From positions 17,872 to 81,871 of the forward strand of contig JADJPG010000031.1 in the NCBI GenBank assembly GCA_016713365.1: 64,000 bases of DNA, in the 5' to 3' direction. The DNA is from Verrucomicrobiota bacterium. GTDB lineage: Bacteria; Verrucomicrobiota; Verrucomicrobiia; Limisphaerales; JADJPG01. The notes under the pieces were generated by a model. That model was given only the letters and a program-made list of their open reading frames with translations. It was not told where the DNA came from and did not search any database. Position numbers and translations under genes: made by a program. Below are positions 17,470-27,700 of this stretch, one piece after another (positions within the stretch are counted from its first letter, which is position 1; each line of letters starts with the position of its first letter).

Positions 17470-18729
17470 TCAGCTCACGAACTTCTTCGCGATGACGGTG
17501 GCGTTGTGGCCGCCGAAGCCGAAGGAGTTGTTCACGATGGCGTTGACCTTCATCTCGCGCGCCTTGTGCGGCACGTAGTCGAGGTCACATTCGGGATCCT
17601 GGTTCTCGATGTTGATCGTGGGCGGCACGATGTCGTTCTCGATCGCTTTCACGCAGAAGACGAGTTCCGTCGCACCCGCCGCGCCAAGCATGTGGCCGGT
17701 GGCGCCCTTGGTGGAGCTGACGGCGAGTTTCTTCGCGTGCTCGCCGAAGACGGTCTTGATGGCCTGCGTTTCCGCGATGTCGCCCTGCGGCGTGCTCGTG
17801 CCGTGCGCGTTGATGTAGCTGATGTCCGTCGGGTTCAGACCGGCATTGCGCAGTGCCATCTTCATGCAGCGCGCGGCACCTTCGCCCCCGGGGGCGGGAG
17901 CGGTCATGTGGTTCGCGTCGGCGGTGTTGCCATAGCCGACGAGCTCGGCGTAGATGCGCGCGCCGCGGGCCTTGGCGTGTTCGAGTTCTTCGAGCACCAC
18001 GACGCCGGAGCCTTCGCCCATGACGAAGCCGTCGCGGCCCACGTCGAACGGACGCGAGGCGGTCTTAGGATCGTTGTTGCGCGTGCTCATGGCTCGCATG
18101 GCGCAAAACCCGCCGATGCCGATCGGAACAATGGTCGCCTCGCTGCCGCCGGCAAACATGACCTTCGCATCGCCCATCTTGAGCGTGCGCCAGGCTTCAC
18201 CGATGGCGTGCGTCGAGGTCGCGCAGGCGGAACAGGTGGCGACGTTCGGGCCGCGCAGCTTGTAGAACATGCTGAAGATGCCGGAGCCCATGTTCAGGAT
18301 GAGCATCGGAATCATGAACGGCGAGAGCCGTCCGGGGCCGCGGTTCTGCAGCACGGAACATTGCTCCGCGGTGGTTTCCAGGCCGCCGATGCCGGAGCCG
18401 AGGAATACGCCCACTTCATCGAGGTCCACCTTCCCGAGGTCCAACCCTGAATCCTTCAGCGCCTGATGCGCGGCATAAACTCCAAACTGGGCAAAGCGAT
18501 CCGAGCGTCGGACTTCCTTGGCGGACGGGAACGCTGGAACGGGATCGAAGTTTTTCACCTCGCCCGCAATCTGCGTGTCAAACGGTGTGGCATCGAAGTG
18601 CGTGATCCGGTCGATGCCGCACTGGCCGGCGAGGATGTTGGTCCAGGTCGTGCCCACGTCATTGCCCAGCGGGGTGACAGTGCCCAGCCCGGTGATGACG
18701 ACGCGGCGTTCGGATGGATGGCTTGCCAT
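17470..18729 (-). CDS. fabF: Beta-ketoacyl-ACP synthase II
   Basis: A 419-residue thiolase-fold condensing enzyme of type II fatty-acid synthesis. It joins malonyl-ACP to acyl-ACP. The active-site Cys is in VATCSACATSTHAIGEAW, and the two catalytic His lie in INAHGTSTPQGD and TKGATGHMLGAAG. RRVVITGLGTVTPLG is the standard N-terminus; I chose the Met at 18729 just before it rather than the in-frame ATG ten codons upstream. It is the third gene of the fabG-acpP-fabF run, 64 bases after acpP. Cytoplasmic. Confidence 0.96.
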   Translation of the reverse strand: MASHPSERRVVITGLGTVTPLGNDVGTTWTNILAGQCGIDRITHFDATPFDTQIAGEVKNFDPVPAFPSAKEVRRSDRFAQFGVYAAHQALKDSGLDLGKVDLDEVGVFLGSGIGGLETTAEQCSVLQNRGPGRLSPFMIPMLILNMGSGIFSMFYKLRGPNVATCSACATSTHAIGEAWRTLKMGDAKVMFAGGSEATIVPIGIGGFCAMRAMSTRNNDPKTASRPFDVGRDGFVMGEGSGVVVLEELEHAKARGARIYAELVGYGNTADANHMTAPAPGGEGAARCMKMALRNAGLNPTDISYINAHGTSTPQGDIAETQAIKTVFGEHAKKLAVSSTKGATGHMLGAAGATELVFCVKAIENDIVPPTINIENQDPECDLDYVPHKAREMKVNAIVNNSFGFGGHNATVIAKKFVS

Positions 18730-18793
18730 AAAATCAAACGGGGCAGCTTGGGCTGGCATCAGCCGGCGCTGCCCCGGAAAGCTTCAAGGAGAG

Positions 18794-19042
18794 CTATTTG
18801 CTACGAACTTCTTCGATGTACTTGATCACGTCACCGACGCTCTGGAGCTTCTCGGCTTCCTCGTCGGGGATCTCGTGACCGAATTCTTCTTCGAGCGCCA
18901 TGACCAGCTCGACAGTGTCGAGGGAGTCCGCACCCAAGTCTTCGATGAACTTGGCCTCGGGAGTGACCTGGTCGGCATTGACGCCCAGTTGCTCCACGAT
19001 GATTTCTTTGATTCTTACTTCGGCGGATTTCTCTGCAGCCAT
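18794..19042 (-). CDS. acpP: Acyl carrier protein
   Basis: An 82-residue four-helix acidic carrier protein. The phosphopantetheine attachment serine is in FIEDLGADSLDTVELVM. It carries the growing acyl chain between FabG, FabF and other enzymes. GGAGAA lies five bases before the ATG, fixing the start. It sits between fabG and fabF in the usual order. Confidence 0.97.
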   Translation of the reverse strand: MAAEKSAEVRIKEIIVEQLGVNADQVTPEAKFIEDLGADSLDTVELVMALEEEFGHEIPDEEAEKLQSVGDVIKYIEEVRSK

Positions 19043-19047
19043 GACAT

Positions 19048-19053
19048 TTCTCC
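19048..19053 (-). promoter_or_regulatory. Shine-Dalgarno site of acpP
   Basis: GGAGAA on the minus strand, five bases before the acpP ATG at 19042. Confidence 0.7.
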
Positions 19054-19218
19054 GGTTGTTTATTGTGGTTCTTGCTTTGTCACGAGCCTAAGACCGTCAA
19101 GCCCCGAATCGTGAGTAAATGTTTGTTCGTTTGCCTAATCGCGAACCTTCGATTGTTTGCTCAAGTTGCTGTCCTGTCTATCGACTGGTCCCGTCAGTGT
19201 CCAGTGTGAATTTCTCGG

Positions 19219-19965
19219 TCACGACATCACCATTCCGCCGTCCACCGTCAGCACCTGTCCGGTGACGTAACGTCCGCCGGGCCCGGCGAGATACAGCGCG
19301 GCCTCCGCGATGTCCTCGGCCTTGCCGAGCGAGTTGAGCGGAATCTTTTCCAGCAACGCCGTCTTCATCTTCTCATCCAGCACGGCGGTCATGTCCGTTT
19401 CGATGAAGCCGGGCGCGATGGCGTTGGCCGTGATGCCGCGGGAACCGAACTCGCGCGCAATCGACTTCGTGAAGCCGAAGAGCGCCGCCTTGCTGGCCGC
19501 GTAATTGCACTGGCCGGCGTTGCCAATCAGGCCGATGACGGAGGCGACGTTGATGATGCGGCCGGAACGCTGCTTGAGCAGCGTGCGCGTGAACGCCTTC
19601 GTGAAGGAGAACGCGCCCTTGAGGTTCGTGTTCAGAACGACGTCCCAATCCTCGTCGCTCATGCGCATCAGCAATCCATCACGCGTGATGCCGGCGTTGT
19701 TCACGAGAATGTCCACCCGGCCTGCCTCGGCGAGAATCTTTTCACCGGCTGCAGCCACGGCCTTCGAATCCGCCACATCAACGGCAAACGCCCAGGCTTT
19801 GCGGCCCAGCGCGCGGATTTCCGCGGCGACCTTCTCCGAGTTCTCGACCGTGCGCGAGACGCAGACGACGTCCGCACCAGCGGCGGCGAACTTGAGCGCG
19901 ATGGCGCGTCCGATGCCACGTCCGGCACCGGTGACCACCGCCACTTGATTGGCAAGCGAGTTCAT
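19219..19965 (-). CDS. fabG: 3-oxoacyl-ACP reductase
   Basis: A 248-residue short-chain dehydrogenase that reduces 3-oxoacyl-ACP with NADPH in fatty-acid elongation. The cofactor motif is VTGAGRGIGRAIA (TGxxxGxG), NNAG is in ILVNNAGITRDGLLMRM, and the catalytic triad is Ser in INVASVIG plus Tyr and Lys in YAASKAALFGFTKS. The N-terminal Arg of SRT at the end of beta-2 agrees with NADPH use. It leads the fabG-acpP-fabF run, with a 176-base gap before acpP that may hold a separate promoter. Confidence 0.95.
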   Translation of the reverse strand: MNSLANQVAVVTGAGRGIGRAIALKFAAAGADVVCVSRTVENSEKVAAEIRALGRKAWAFAVDVADSKAVAAAGEKILAEAGRVDILVNNAGITRDGLLMRMSDEDWDVVLNTNLKGAFSFTKAFTRTLLKQRSGRIINVASVIGLIGNAGQCNYAASKAALFGFTKSIAREFGSRGITANAIAPGFIETDMTAVLDEKMKTALLEKIPLNSLGKAEDIAEAALYLAGPGGRYVTGQVLTVDGGMVMS

Positions 19966-20097
19966 AAGGGGCGTAAGTTGTCTGTGGTTGCGGGCGGGTT
20001 GTCAATAACAGCGATTTTCATTTCAGTTGGCCGCGAAAACCCGCGCGCGACGGAAACCAGTTGCTCTCCACCGGCTGGTTGCGAATTCTACGAAGCA

Positions 20098-22821
20098 ATG
20101 GCCCGCGCCGCTTCCATCGAATCCGTTCACGCCCGGCCTGCGGGCGAAGTGGTTCGCGACTGCGGCACCGATGCCGCCAACGGCCTGACCGCCGCCGAAG
20201 CGACCCGACGCCTCGCGACCGGTGGACCGAATCTCCTCCCCAAGACCGAGCGCCGCCCGCTCTGGATCGTCTTTGCGCGACAGTTCGCCAGCCCGCTTAT
20301 CTATATCCTGTTCATCGCCGCCGGCATCGCCCTCGCCGTGGGAAAGCAGGGTGACGCCCTCGTCATCCTAATCGTCGTACTGATCAACGCGTTCATCGGA
20401 GCGTTTCAAGAAGGCCGCGCTGAACGTTCCATGGAAGCGCTTCGCAAGCTCGCTGGCCTGCGAGTTCGCGTAATCCGCGATGGACACGAAACCATGCTCG
20501 AAGCGCGTGAACTGGTCCCCGGGGACATCCTCATGCTCGCCGCCGGTGACGGCATCGGCGCTGACGCACGACTCCTAGAAGCCGCCGCACTCGAAGCCGC
20601 CGAAGCCGCGCTCACTGGCGAATCGCTTCCCGTTTCGAAACATCCCGACGTGCAGCCCGCCGAAACCGCGCTCGCCGATCGTCGGAACATGCTCTACTCC
20701 GGCACTCACCTCGCCGCCGGACGCGGGCGCGCCGTCGTGATCGCGACGGGACTCGACACCGAAGTCGGCAAAATCGCGCATCTCACCGCTAACGCCGAGG
20801 AACCGAAGACCCCGCTCGAACTTCGCCTCGCGCAATTCGGGCGCTGGCTGGTCGTCGCCTCGGTCATTCTATTCGTCTTCATCATCGGGCTTGGATTGCT
20901 GCGCGGGCTGCCGCTGCCGGACATCTTGATGGTCGCAATCAGCCAGATGGTCTCGCTCGTTCCGGAAGGATTGCCCGTCGCCATGACCATTGCGCTCGCC
21001 GTCGGCATGCAACGCATGGCCGCCCAAGGCGCGATCGTGCGTCGCCTCAGCGCCGTCGAAACCCTCGGCTCCACCACCGTCATCTGCAGCGACAAAACCG
21101 GCACGCTCACGCGCAACGAAATGACCGCCGTGGCCGTCTGGCTGCCGGACGGTCGCACGCTCGACATCACCGGCGCGGGTTACGCACCGGAAGGCGCGAT
21201 TCGGGAAAACGGCGCGGACATCGCAAACGCTCCCGCCCTTGCGGCACTGCTCGAAGCCGCCGCGCTCTGCAACGACGCCCAGCTTGTTCCACCGGACAAC
21301 ACCGACCCGCGCTGGCGCGCTCTGGGCGATCCCACGGAAGCCGCGTTGCTCACGCTCGCGCTCAAGGGTTGCGTCGAGCTGGAGGCGCTCCGCAAAGCAC
21401 AGCCGCGGCAGGCCGAGATTCCGTTCGACTCCACCACGAAGATGATGGCGACGTTGCACGGCCACGCGCTGCATGGACGCATCTGCCTCAAAGGCGCGCC
21501 CGAGGCGTTGGTTCAACTGTGCGGCTCCGCGCAAAGTGGAGAGAACGTGGTGCCGCTCGACGCCGCCACGCGCACCGCGATGGACGAAGCCGGACGCCGC
21601 TTTGCCGATCGCGCGTTGCGCTTGATTGCCGTGGCGGAGATCCCGAACGCGCCGCTGGATCCTGAAGCCGGCTTTGAACAGTTCGCCGGCAAGGCCGTGC
21701 TGCTCGGATTGATTGGCGAGATGGACCCGCCGCGCGATGAAGTTCGATCCGCCGTCGAGGAATGTCAGAAGGCCGGCATTCGGCCCGTGATGGTCACCGG
21801 TGATCACAAAGCCACCGGGCTCGCCGTCGCGCGGACGCTGGGCATCGCGCGCGAGGGTGACCGCGCCGTGGACGGCGCGGAACTGGAACAAATGCCGGAG
21901 CAGGATTTGCGCGCGGATCTTGACCGAATCTCCGTCTTCGCCCGCGTGCATCCGGCGCAAAAGCTGCGCATCGTCGAGGCCTTTCAATCGCAAGGCCACG
22001 TCGTGGCGATGACCGGCGACGGCGTGAATGACGCGCCAGCGCTGGCCCGTGCCGATGTCGGTGTCGCGATGGGCATCACTGGCACCGAGGTCGCGAAAGG
22101 TGCCGCTAAGATCGTGATCACCGACGACAACTTCGCCACCATCGTTCGCGCGGTCGAGCAAGGCAGACTGGTGTTTCGCAATCTCCAGAAGGTGCTGCTG
22201 TTCCTCTTCGCGACGTCCATCGACGAAGTCGTGGTGCTGGTCGGCGCACTCGTCGCCGGGTTGCCCATTCCGCTGGAGGCGGTGCAAATCCTCTGGATCA
22301 ACCTCGTGACGGAAGGCGTGGTGACCGTGAACTTGATCATGGAGAACCTCGAAGGCGACGAGATGCGGCGCAAACCATCGGACGGCAGTGGCTCGCTCTT
22401 CAACCGGACCATGCTGCAGCGCCTTGTCCTGCTGAGCTGCACATCGGCAGCGCTTACGCTCGTGTTCTTTTCGTGGCGGCTGTCCACCGGCGCACCATTC
22501 GCGCTCGTGCAGAGTGAGACGTTCACGCTCGTCGCGGTCTGTCAGTGGTTCAACGTGCTGAACTGCCGCAGCGAGACGGCCAGCGCGCTGAACTTGAGCG
22601 TGTTCAAGAATGTGTGGCTGGTCGGCGGACTTGTTCTGGGAAACCTGCTCCACTTCGCAGTCATCTACACAGAACCGCTCGCACGCATCTTCCACACGAC
22701 GCCGATTCCTTTCGCGGACTTTTTCCTCATTGGCGCGGTCGCCAGCGGCGTGTTGTGGCTGGAGGAAATCCGGAAAGCCATCGTGCGCTTCCGCCGCCGC
22801 CACTCACCCGTCCGCGATTAA
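20098..22821 (+). CDS. P-type cation-transporting ATPase, P2-like
   Basis: A 907-residue membrane pump. The N-terminal cation-ATPase domain starts MARAASIESVHARPAGE; I chose ATG 20098 because an upstream ATG at 19945 would overlap the divergent fabG gene. Motifs: TGES in the actuator domain (EAALTGESLPV), the M4 motif PEGLPVAM, the phosphorylated Asp332 in CSDKTGTLTRNEM, KGAPE in the nucleotide domain, and TGDGVNDAPALARADVGVAMG. The C-terminal domain has about six further membrane segments. The order resembles SERCA/PMR1-type Ca2+ or Mn2+ and Na+/K+ pumps rather than heavy-metal CPx pumps, as there is no CPC motif or metal-binding N-domain. The ion is not certain; Ca2+ is my best guess. It ends two bases before the convergent hydrolase gene. 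Confidence 0.9.
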   Translation: MARAASIESVHARPAGEVVRDCGTDAANGLTAAEATRRLATGGPNLLPKTERRPLWIVFARQFASPLIYILFIAAGIALAVGKQGDALVILIVVLINAFIGAFQEGRAERSMEALRKLAGLRVRVIRDGHETMLEARELVPGDILMLAAGDGIGADARLLEAAALEAAEAALTGESLPVSKHPDVQPAETALADRRNMLYSGTHLAAGRGRAVVIATGLDTEVGKIAHLTANAEEPKTPLELRLAQFGRWLVVASVILFVFIIGLGLLRGLPLPDILMVAISQMVSLVPEGLPVAMTIALAVGMQRMAAQGAIVRRLSAVETLGSTTVICSDKTGTLTRNEMTAVAVWLPDGRTLDITGAGYAPEGAIRENGADIANAPALAALLEAAALCNDAQLVPPDNTDPRWRALGDPTEAALLTLALKGCVELEALRKAQPRQAEIPFDSTTKMMATLHGHALHGRICLKGAPEALVQLCGSAQSGENVVPLDAATRTAMDEAGRRFADRALRLIAVAEIPNAPLDPEAGFEQFAGKAVLLGLIGEMDPPRDEVRSAVEECQKAGIRPVMVTGDHKATGLAVARTLGIAREGDRAVDGAELEQMPEQDLRADLDRISVFARVHPAQKLRIVEAFQSQGHVVAMTGDGVNDAPALARADVGVAMGITGTEVAKGAAKIVITDDNFATIVRAVEQGRLVFRNLQKVLLFLFATSIDEVVVLVGALVAGLPIPLEAVQILWINLVTEGVVTVNLIMENLEGDEMRRKPSDGSGSLFNRTMLQRLVLLSCTSAALTLVFFSWRLSTGAPFALVQSETFTLVAVCQWFNVLNCRSETASALNLSVFKNVWLVGGLVLGNLLHFAVIYTEPLARIFHTTPIPFADFFLIGAVASGVLWLEEIRKAIVRFRRRHSPVRD

Positions 22822-22823
22822 AC

Positions 22824-24088
22824 TCAGGCGAGGTTCCGCTCGAACCACGCGAAGGCGTCGTCCTGCATTGCGCGGGTGAACCGGTGCGGTTCGTCGTAGA
22901 AACGACCGGTGAACTTGGTCTTCGCCCCGGCGCGTTCGTAGACGTTGGCGATCTTCTCGACTGATTCCTTCATGCCCGCCAGAGGGAACAAGCCGTCCCT
23001 CGAACATTGCTGAACTAGAAGCGCCCGCGGCGCCGCCAGCGACACGACATCCGGCCAGTCGAGGTAACGATGCAGCTCCGGAAGGAAATGAACCCACGAA
23101 TGTGTGTCGAGATGGGCGTGAATCATCGGGCGCACTGTGGACATGAAACCCACCACGCAGCCGGCGCGGATGCGAGCATCGAGCGCACTGAGAAACATCG
23201 AACGATAGCCGCCCATCGAGATGCCGACGCAGCCAATGCGTTGCGGGTCCACTTCCGGACGGGTCACTAGATAGTCCACCGTGCGCAGGTCATCCCAGAA
23301 GACGATGCCCGGCCACGTCGTGCCGGCGAGCGCGAGCGCTTTCACGAGCGTCGTTTCCTTCGCGCGACATTGCTGGTTCAGGCGCCGGACATCGTCCATC
23401 GAGTATCGCGAACGATCCCAGCCGGACGCCAGATCGGCATCCATCATCGCACGACGTTCACCGAACATGAACGTATCAATGCTGATGACCACGTAACCTC
23501 GCCGGACGAACTCCGTCGCGGTCGGACGCCCGTCGTAGTTCTCACGATGATACGCCGTCATCGCGGGATGATTCGCGCCGAGGTCGATGACCTTCTCCTT
23601 GCCGAACAGAAACATCCCGCCGTGCGAATGCAGATCGACAATGGCGGGCGCCGGACCGTTGAGCTTCTTCGGAATCAGCACGTAAGCCGGAACGCGAAAG
23701 ACCGGCGTGGTCGAGAACACGATCTTCTCGCGGAAGTATTCGCCGCAATCGACGCGCTCAATGACCTCTGCGCGCGGCGCCACGGGCTCCGGCTGATAGC
23801 GCAGCACTTCCAGCAGCTTCGCGCGGGCGGCGGTTTGAAACTCGCCGAAGTTGGCGAAACGCCCGCTGAAAAACGAGTCCGCGTAGCGGTTGCCCGCGGC
23901 GATCTTTTCGACTTCGGGGAACAAGCTGCCGAGATCGGCGCGCGTGGGTTTCAATTCACGGGCGGTGTCCGAGCGGGCGCTCCAGCCTGATCCGCCCCAA
24001 AAGCTTCCGGCGACAACGAGGCGCCAAGCGCCGTCAAACCGAGCGCGGAAAGGAAGTCGCGGCGCGAGGGAGAATTGGATGCGTTCAT
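22824..24088 (-). pseudogene. Tat-exported alpha/beta hydrolase, frameshifted near the signal
   Basis: The body (to about 23954) is a 376-residue alpha/beta hydrolase of the dienelactone hydrolase/acetyl-xylan-esterase-like group, with nucleophile Ser in GISMGGYRS, ADSFFSGRFANFGEFQ at the N-side and the catalytic His in YDEPHRF near the end. Its own frame has no good start (only TTG at 23954). In another frame directly upstream, from ATG 24088, lies a Tat signal: SRRDFLSALGLTALGASLS, ending PARTPPVN and a TGA. Restoring one A in GTGAATTG (to GTGAAATTG) joins the two as PPVKLKPTRADLG. So the intact product would be about 421 residues and exported. Substrate unknown; polysaccharide ester hydrolysis is plausible. 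Confidence 0.75.
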
Positions 24089-24248
24089 GATCGAGAAGGT
24101 TCGTGTCTCATCCTGAGTTCGTTGGTGCGAGGAAATGTCTACCGAGGCGTCCGGTTCGGCGAGCGCGAAAATTATCGTTGCAACGATGGGGAGCCGGCGG
24201 AACATGGTGCGAGCAGAAACAACAACCCACCAACGAAAGGACGCGCGT

Positions 24249-24692
24249 ATGGATCCGGCCACGATTGTTACCACGGTGATGGCAGTAGTGACTCCGTTTG
24301 TGAAGAAGGGCGTCGCCGAGTTCGGCCGCGCCGCCGGTCAAGCCGCCTGCGACAAGGCCGAGCAGCTCCTCGGTTACCTGAAAGGCAAACTCGCCGGCGA
24401 TCCAGCAGCAGCGAGCAACCTGGAGAGGTTCGAGAAGAAGCCGGAGGTTTATCAGCCGGCCATCGAGGAAGCGCTGAAAGACAAGATCGCCGCGGAGCCT
24501 GCGTTCGCCGCTGAGCTGGAAACACGCGCGAAGGACCTCGGCCCCGTGCTCGTGATCATTCAAGAGATTGAAAAGGCCGATCGCGCGGTCGGTTTGCACG
24601 CCGATGAGCTGAAGTCCGGCAACGTCAGCGTGACGCAGAAGATTAAGGATGGAACCGACGTCACCGGCGCGCGCATCGGGCGCATCGGCTGA
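24249..24692 (+). CDS. Small helical protein paired with the STAND NTPase
   Basis: A 147-residue, mostly helical protein. It opens MDPATIVTTVMAVVTPFVKKG, a hydrophobic or amphipathic helix, followed by FGRAAGQAACDKAEQLLGYL and several charged helices. The end (NVSVTQKIKDGTDVTGARIG) has a beta-repeat flavour. An in-frame ATG upstream at 24135 is unlikely since the conserved-looking part starts at 24249. Small proteins of this kind, starting MDP and ending in a short glycine-rich beta segment, occur beside STAND NTPase and caspase-like genes in many bacteria (from memory, not from a search). It ends 36 bases before the NTPase gene on the same strand, so the two are probably co-transcribed. Function unknown; a membrane-associating partner or target is conceivable. 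Confidence 0.75.
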   Translation: MDPATIVTTVMAVVTPFVKKGVAEFGRAAGQAACDKAEQLLGYLKGKLAGDPAAASNLERFEKKPEVYQPAIEEALKDKIAAEPAFAAELETRAKDLGPVLVIIQEIEKADRAVGLHADELKSGNVSVTQKIKDGTDVTGARIGRIG

Positions 24693-24728
24693 CCTACCGA
24701 ATCCCGAAACGCCGTCTGACTCGCGCCC

Positions 24729-27700
24729 ATGCCCGTCGATCTTCCCAAAACAGTCGCCGATAACCTGCCGAGCTTCACCGGCCGCGAATGGGTGCTGCCG
24801 GAGTTGCTCAAGTGGTGGGACCACGACACGTCGCGTCTCTTCGTGCTGACGGGTGAACCCGGCACCGGCAAGAGCATGCTGTCCGCGTGGCTTGCGGGCT
24901 GTGGACCGTTGCCCGGCGGCGCGGTGTCACCGGAGCTCGCGCGGTTTCGTTCGCTCGTGCGCGGCATTCACTTCTGCATCGCGAAGAGCGGAAATTCACC
25001 GAAGTCCTTCGCCCAATCGCTGGCCAACCAGCTCACGCGTTCCGTGCCCGGCTTCGGCGCCGCACTGGCGGCGACGTTGAAAGAGCAGGTCAAGATTTCG
25101 GTCGAGCAACAGATCGGTCAGCTCAACGGCGGATCCGCGACGGGCGTTTTCATCGAACGCCTGGAGCTGGGCGGATTGAACGATGAGCTGAGCTTCGACC
25201 GCCTGCTGCGCGATCCGTTGAAGCAGTTGTATCAAGATGGCTACAAGGAACCGCTGCTGCTCCTCGCCGACGCGCTCGATGAAAGCCTGACTTACACCGG
25301 CGGCGTTACCGTCGCGCAACTGCTCGCACGGCTCGACGATCTGCCGGCCCAGATTCGCTGGCTCGTCACAACGCGACCCGATCCGCGCGTGCTGTATCTG
25401 TTCCCCGAGATCACGCCGTTCGATCTGATTCACAACGCGCCGCCGAATCACGACGACGTGAAACTGTTCGCGCACGGACGCCTCCGCGATTTGCCGGAGC
25501 CTCAACGCACGAAGCTCACGAATCGCATCAGCGAGGCGGCGGACGGAATTTTTCTCCACGCTCACCTCGTATTGCAGGAGCTGCTGAAGAATCCCGCGAG
25601 CCTCGCGAACGTCGACAAAGTGCCGTTGCCGCGCGGATTGTCTGGGCTGTACCAGGAGTTTCTCAATCGCGAGTTCGCCGGCCCGAACCGTCAGCGATGG
25701 TTCGATGTTTTCAAACCCGTACTGGGTCCGATAGTCGTCGCGCGCGGGCGCGGCTTGACTCACGCCCAGCTGGACAAGCTTGCCGGTCGCGACGTGACTG
25801 ATGCGCTGGAAACCGCGAAACAATATCTCGACGGCGCGCTGCCTGACGGCCCGTTCCGTCCGTTTCACAAATCGTTTGCGGACTTCCTGCTCGAGGACAA
25901 ATCCAACGTCGCCTACCACATCGAACCGGCGCGCGCACACCTGCAAATCGCCGATCGCTACCTCGCACCCAATGGCGGAGCGGCGGCGTGGCTGAAGTGG
26001 GATGATTACGGCATGCGCCATCTGGCCACGCATCTCGCCGAGGCGATTCGCCTGCCGCCATTGAAGGATGATGCCGCGGAACAGGAGCCGCGGGTGCAAC
26101 AACTCGTCGGCCTGGTGGTCGATCGTGATTTCCGCGAGGCCCATCGCGCCCGGGTGAACGACGCCGGACTCGCTCAACGCGACTTCGAGCAAACGGTTCG
26201 CAGCGCGGCGTTGTGCGTCAGCGATCGTTCCCCGCTTCTCCTGGCCGAAGCGGTGCTCGCGATGCAATCGAACCGCAAGGAACTCCTGCGTCCTTCGCGA
26301 CTGTTCGAGCTGGCGCGCGACGGCGATTTGGAATCCGCCGAGAAACGGCTCGTGCTGCAGAACGCCGAACGGTTCTGGCACGAGGCGGCGTTGATCACTC
26401 TCGCGTGGCTGGCAATTCCGGCGAATCCCGGCGGCGCACGCCAGCTGCGCGACCGTCTCGCGCCGAATGTTTCGGATGACTTGCGGCCGCTGTTGCAACG
26501 ACTCGATTGCGCCTTCGGCCTCGCCCAACCGCCGGGCCCGTTCACCGGTTGGTCGCCCGATCCGTCCATGATCAACAGCATAATCGACCGGCTCGCGGGT
26601 GGAGGAGGCGAAACGGCGTTGGAGCCGCTGAATCTTTCCGGGCTGGCGGCGCAGCCGGATTCCGCGCCGAAGTATCTCGCCGAGATGGACGGCCCGTTGT
26701 TGCTCGCGTTTGCCGCGCATCATCCGCCCGACCAATGCCAGTGCGTGCAGGAATACGTCTCCATGCACGCGGCAAATCATTACGCGTATTACCGGAACCG
26801 CTCGCTCGCTGCTCTGCTGAAATGCTTCGTGCAGCATCCGTCGCAGGACTGGGTGCGCGACATGATGGAGGATCTCGTCGGTGGCGCGCTGGCCGGCAGC
26901 CCGATTGCGTTCCGCGAAAGTCTCGGCTTTGCATTGATCGGACTACGCGGAAAGGCAGGGCTGGCTTCCGCGTCGTCCCGGCTCGATGCAATGGCTGCAC
27001 ACGTCGAGCAACAATGCGCCAACCTTTCGCCGATGCGCGGCGAAGGCGATCCGTGGAGCTACCATCTCCGGCGCCTGATCGCGCTCGCGGAGACGTTCTT
27101 CTTCGCCCGCGGTGACTTCAAACGAGCACAGGCGCTATTGAATCTCGCGTTGCAGATTCCCTACGGGTTCGCGGGCTTTCGCAGCAAAGCGATGCTGACG
27201 GTGGCAGACGCATCGCGAATCTGTGAACCCGCAAACACAGCCAACCTTCAGCGGGCAATGGAGATGGCGCTGATTTCCGCGCACAACGTCCAGGACCATC
27301 GCTTCTGCCTCGCGGACACGGCGCGGGTGAACGCGATGTATCATCACTGGTCGCTGACGGACGGCGGGAACTGGGATTTGGAATCAATGGTTCAAACGCT
27401 CGCGAGCGAACCAGATTTGCCCATGCACGGAGCGGTGCATGTCGTGGGGGAACAATTCCGCCATCGCAGCGGGAACCAGAAGCTGCCGATTCCGCCGACC
27501 TTTTGGGGCGCAAATACGCTGGCGGCCATCGCGGAAATCCATGGCTGCGCAGTGGGCGAGCTATTGCGATTGAACCGGGAGAAGGGCTGGACGGCGACTC
27601 AACTGTTGCCCGCTGGGGCTCCGGTGACGATTCCCGATCCAGAAATGCTGCCGCTCATCGCCGCGCGACTTTCAGCGGAGGTGGTGGCGGACGGGAAACT

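Noticed and set aside
20869..22803. Long open frame (644 codons) on the minus strand of the P-type ATPase gene
   Set aside because: It is the GC-rich antisense shadow of a well-supported ATPase; its translation has skewed, Arg/His-rich composition and no domain.
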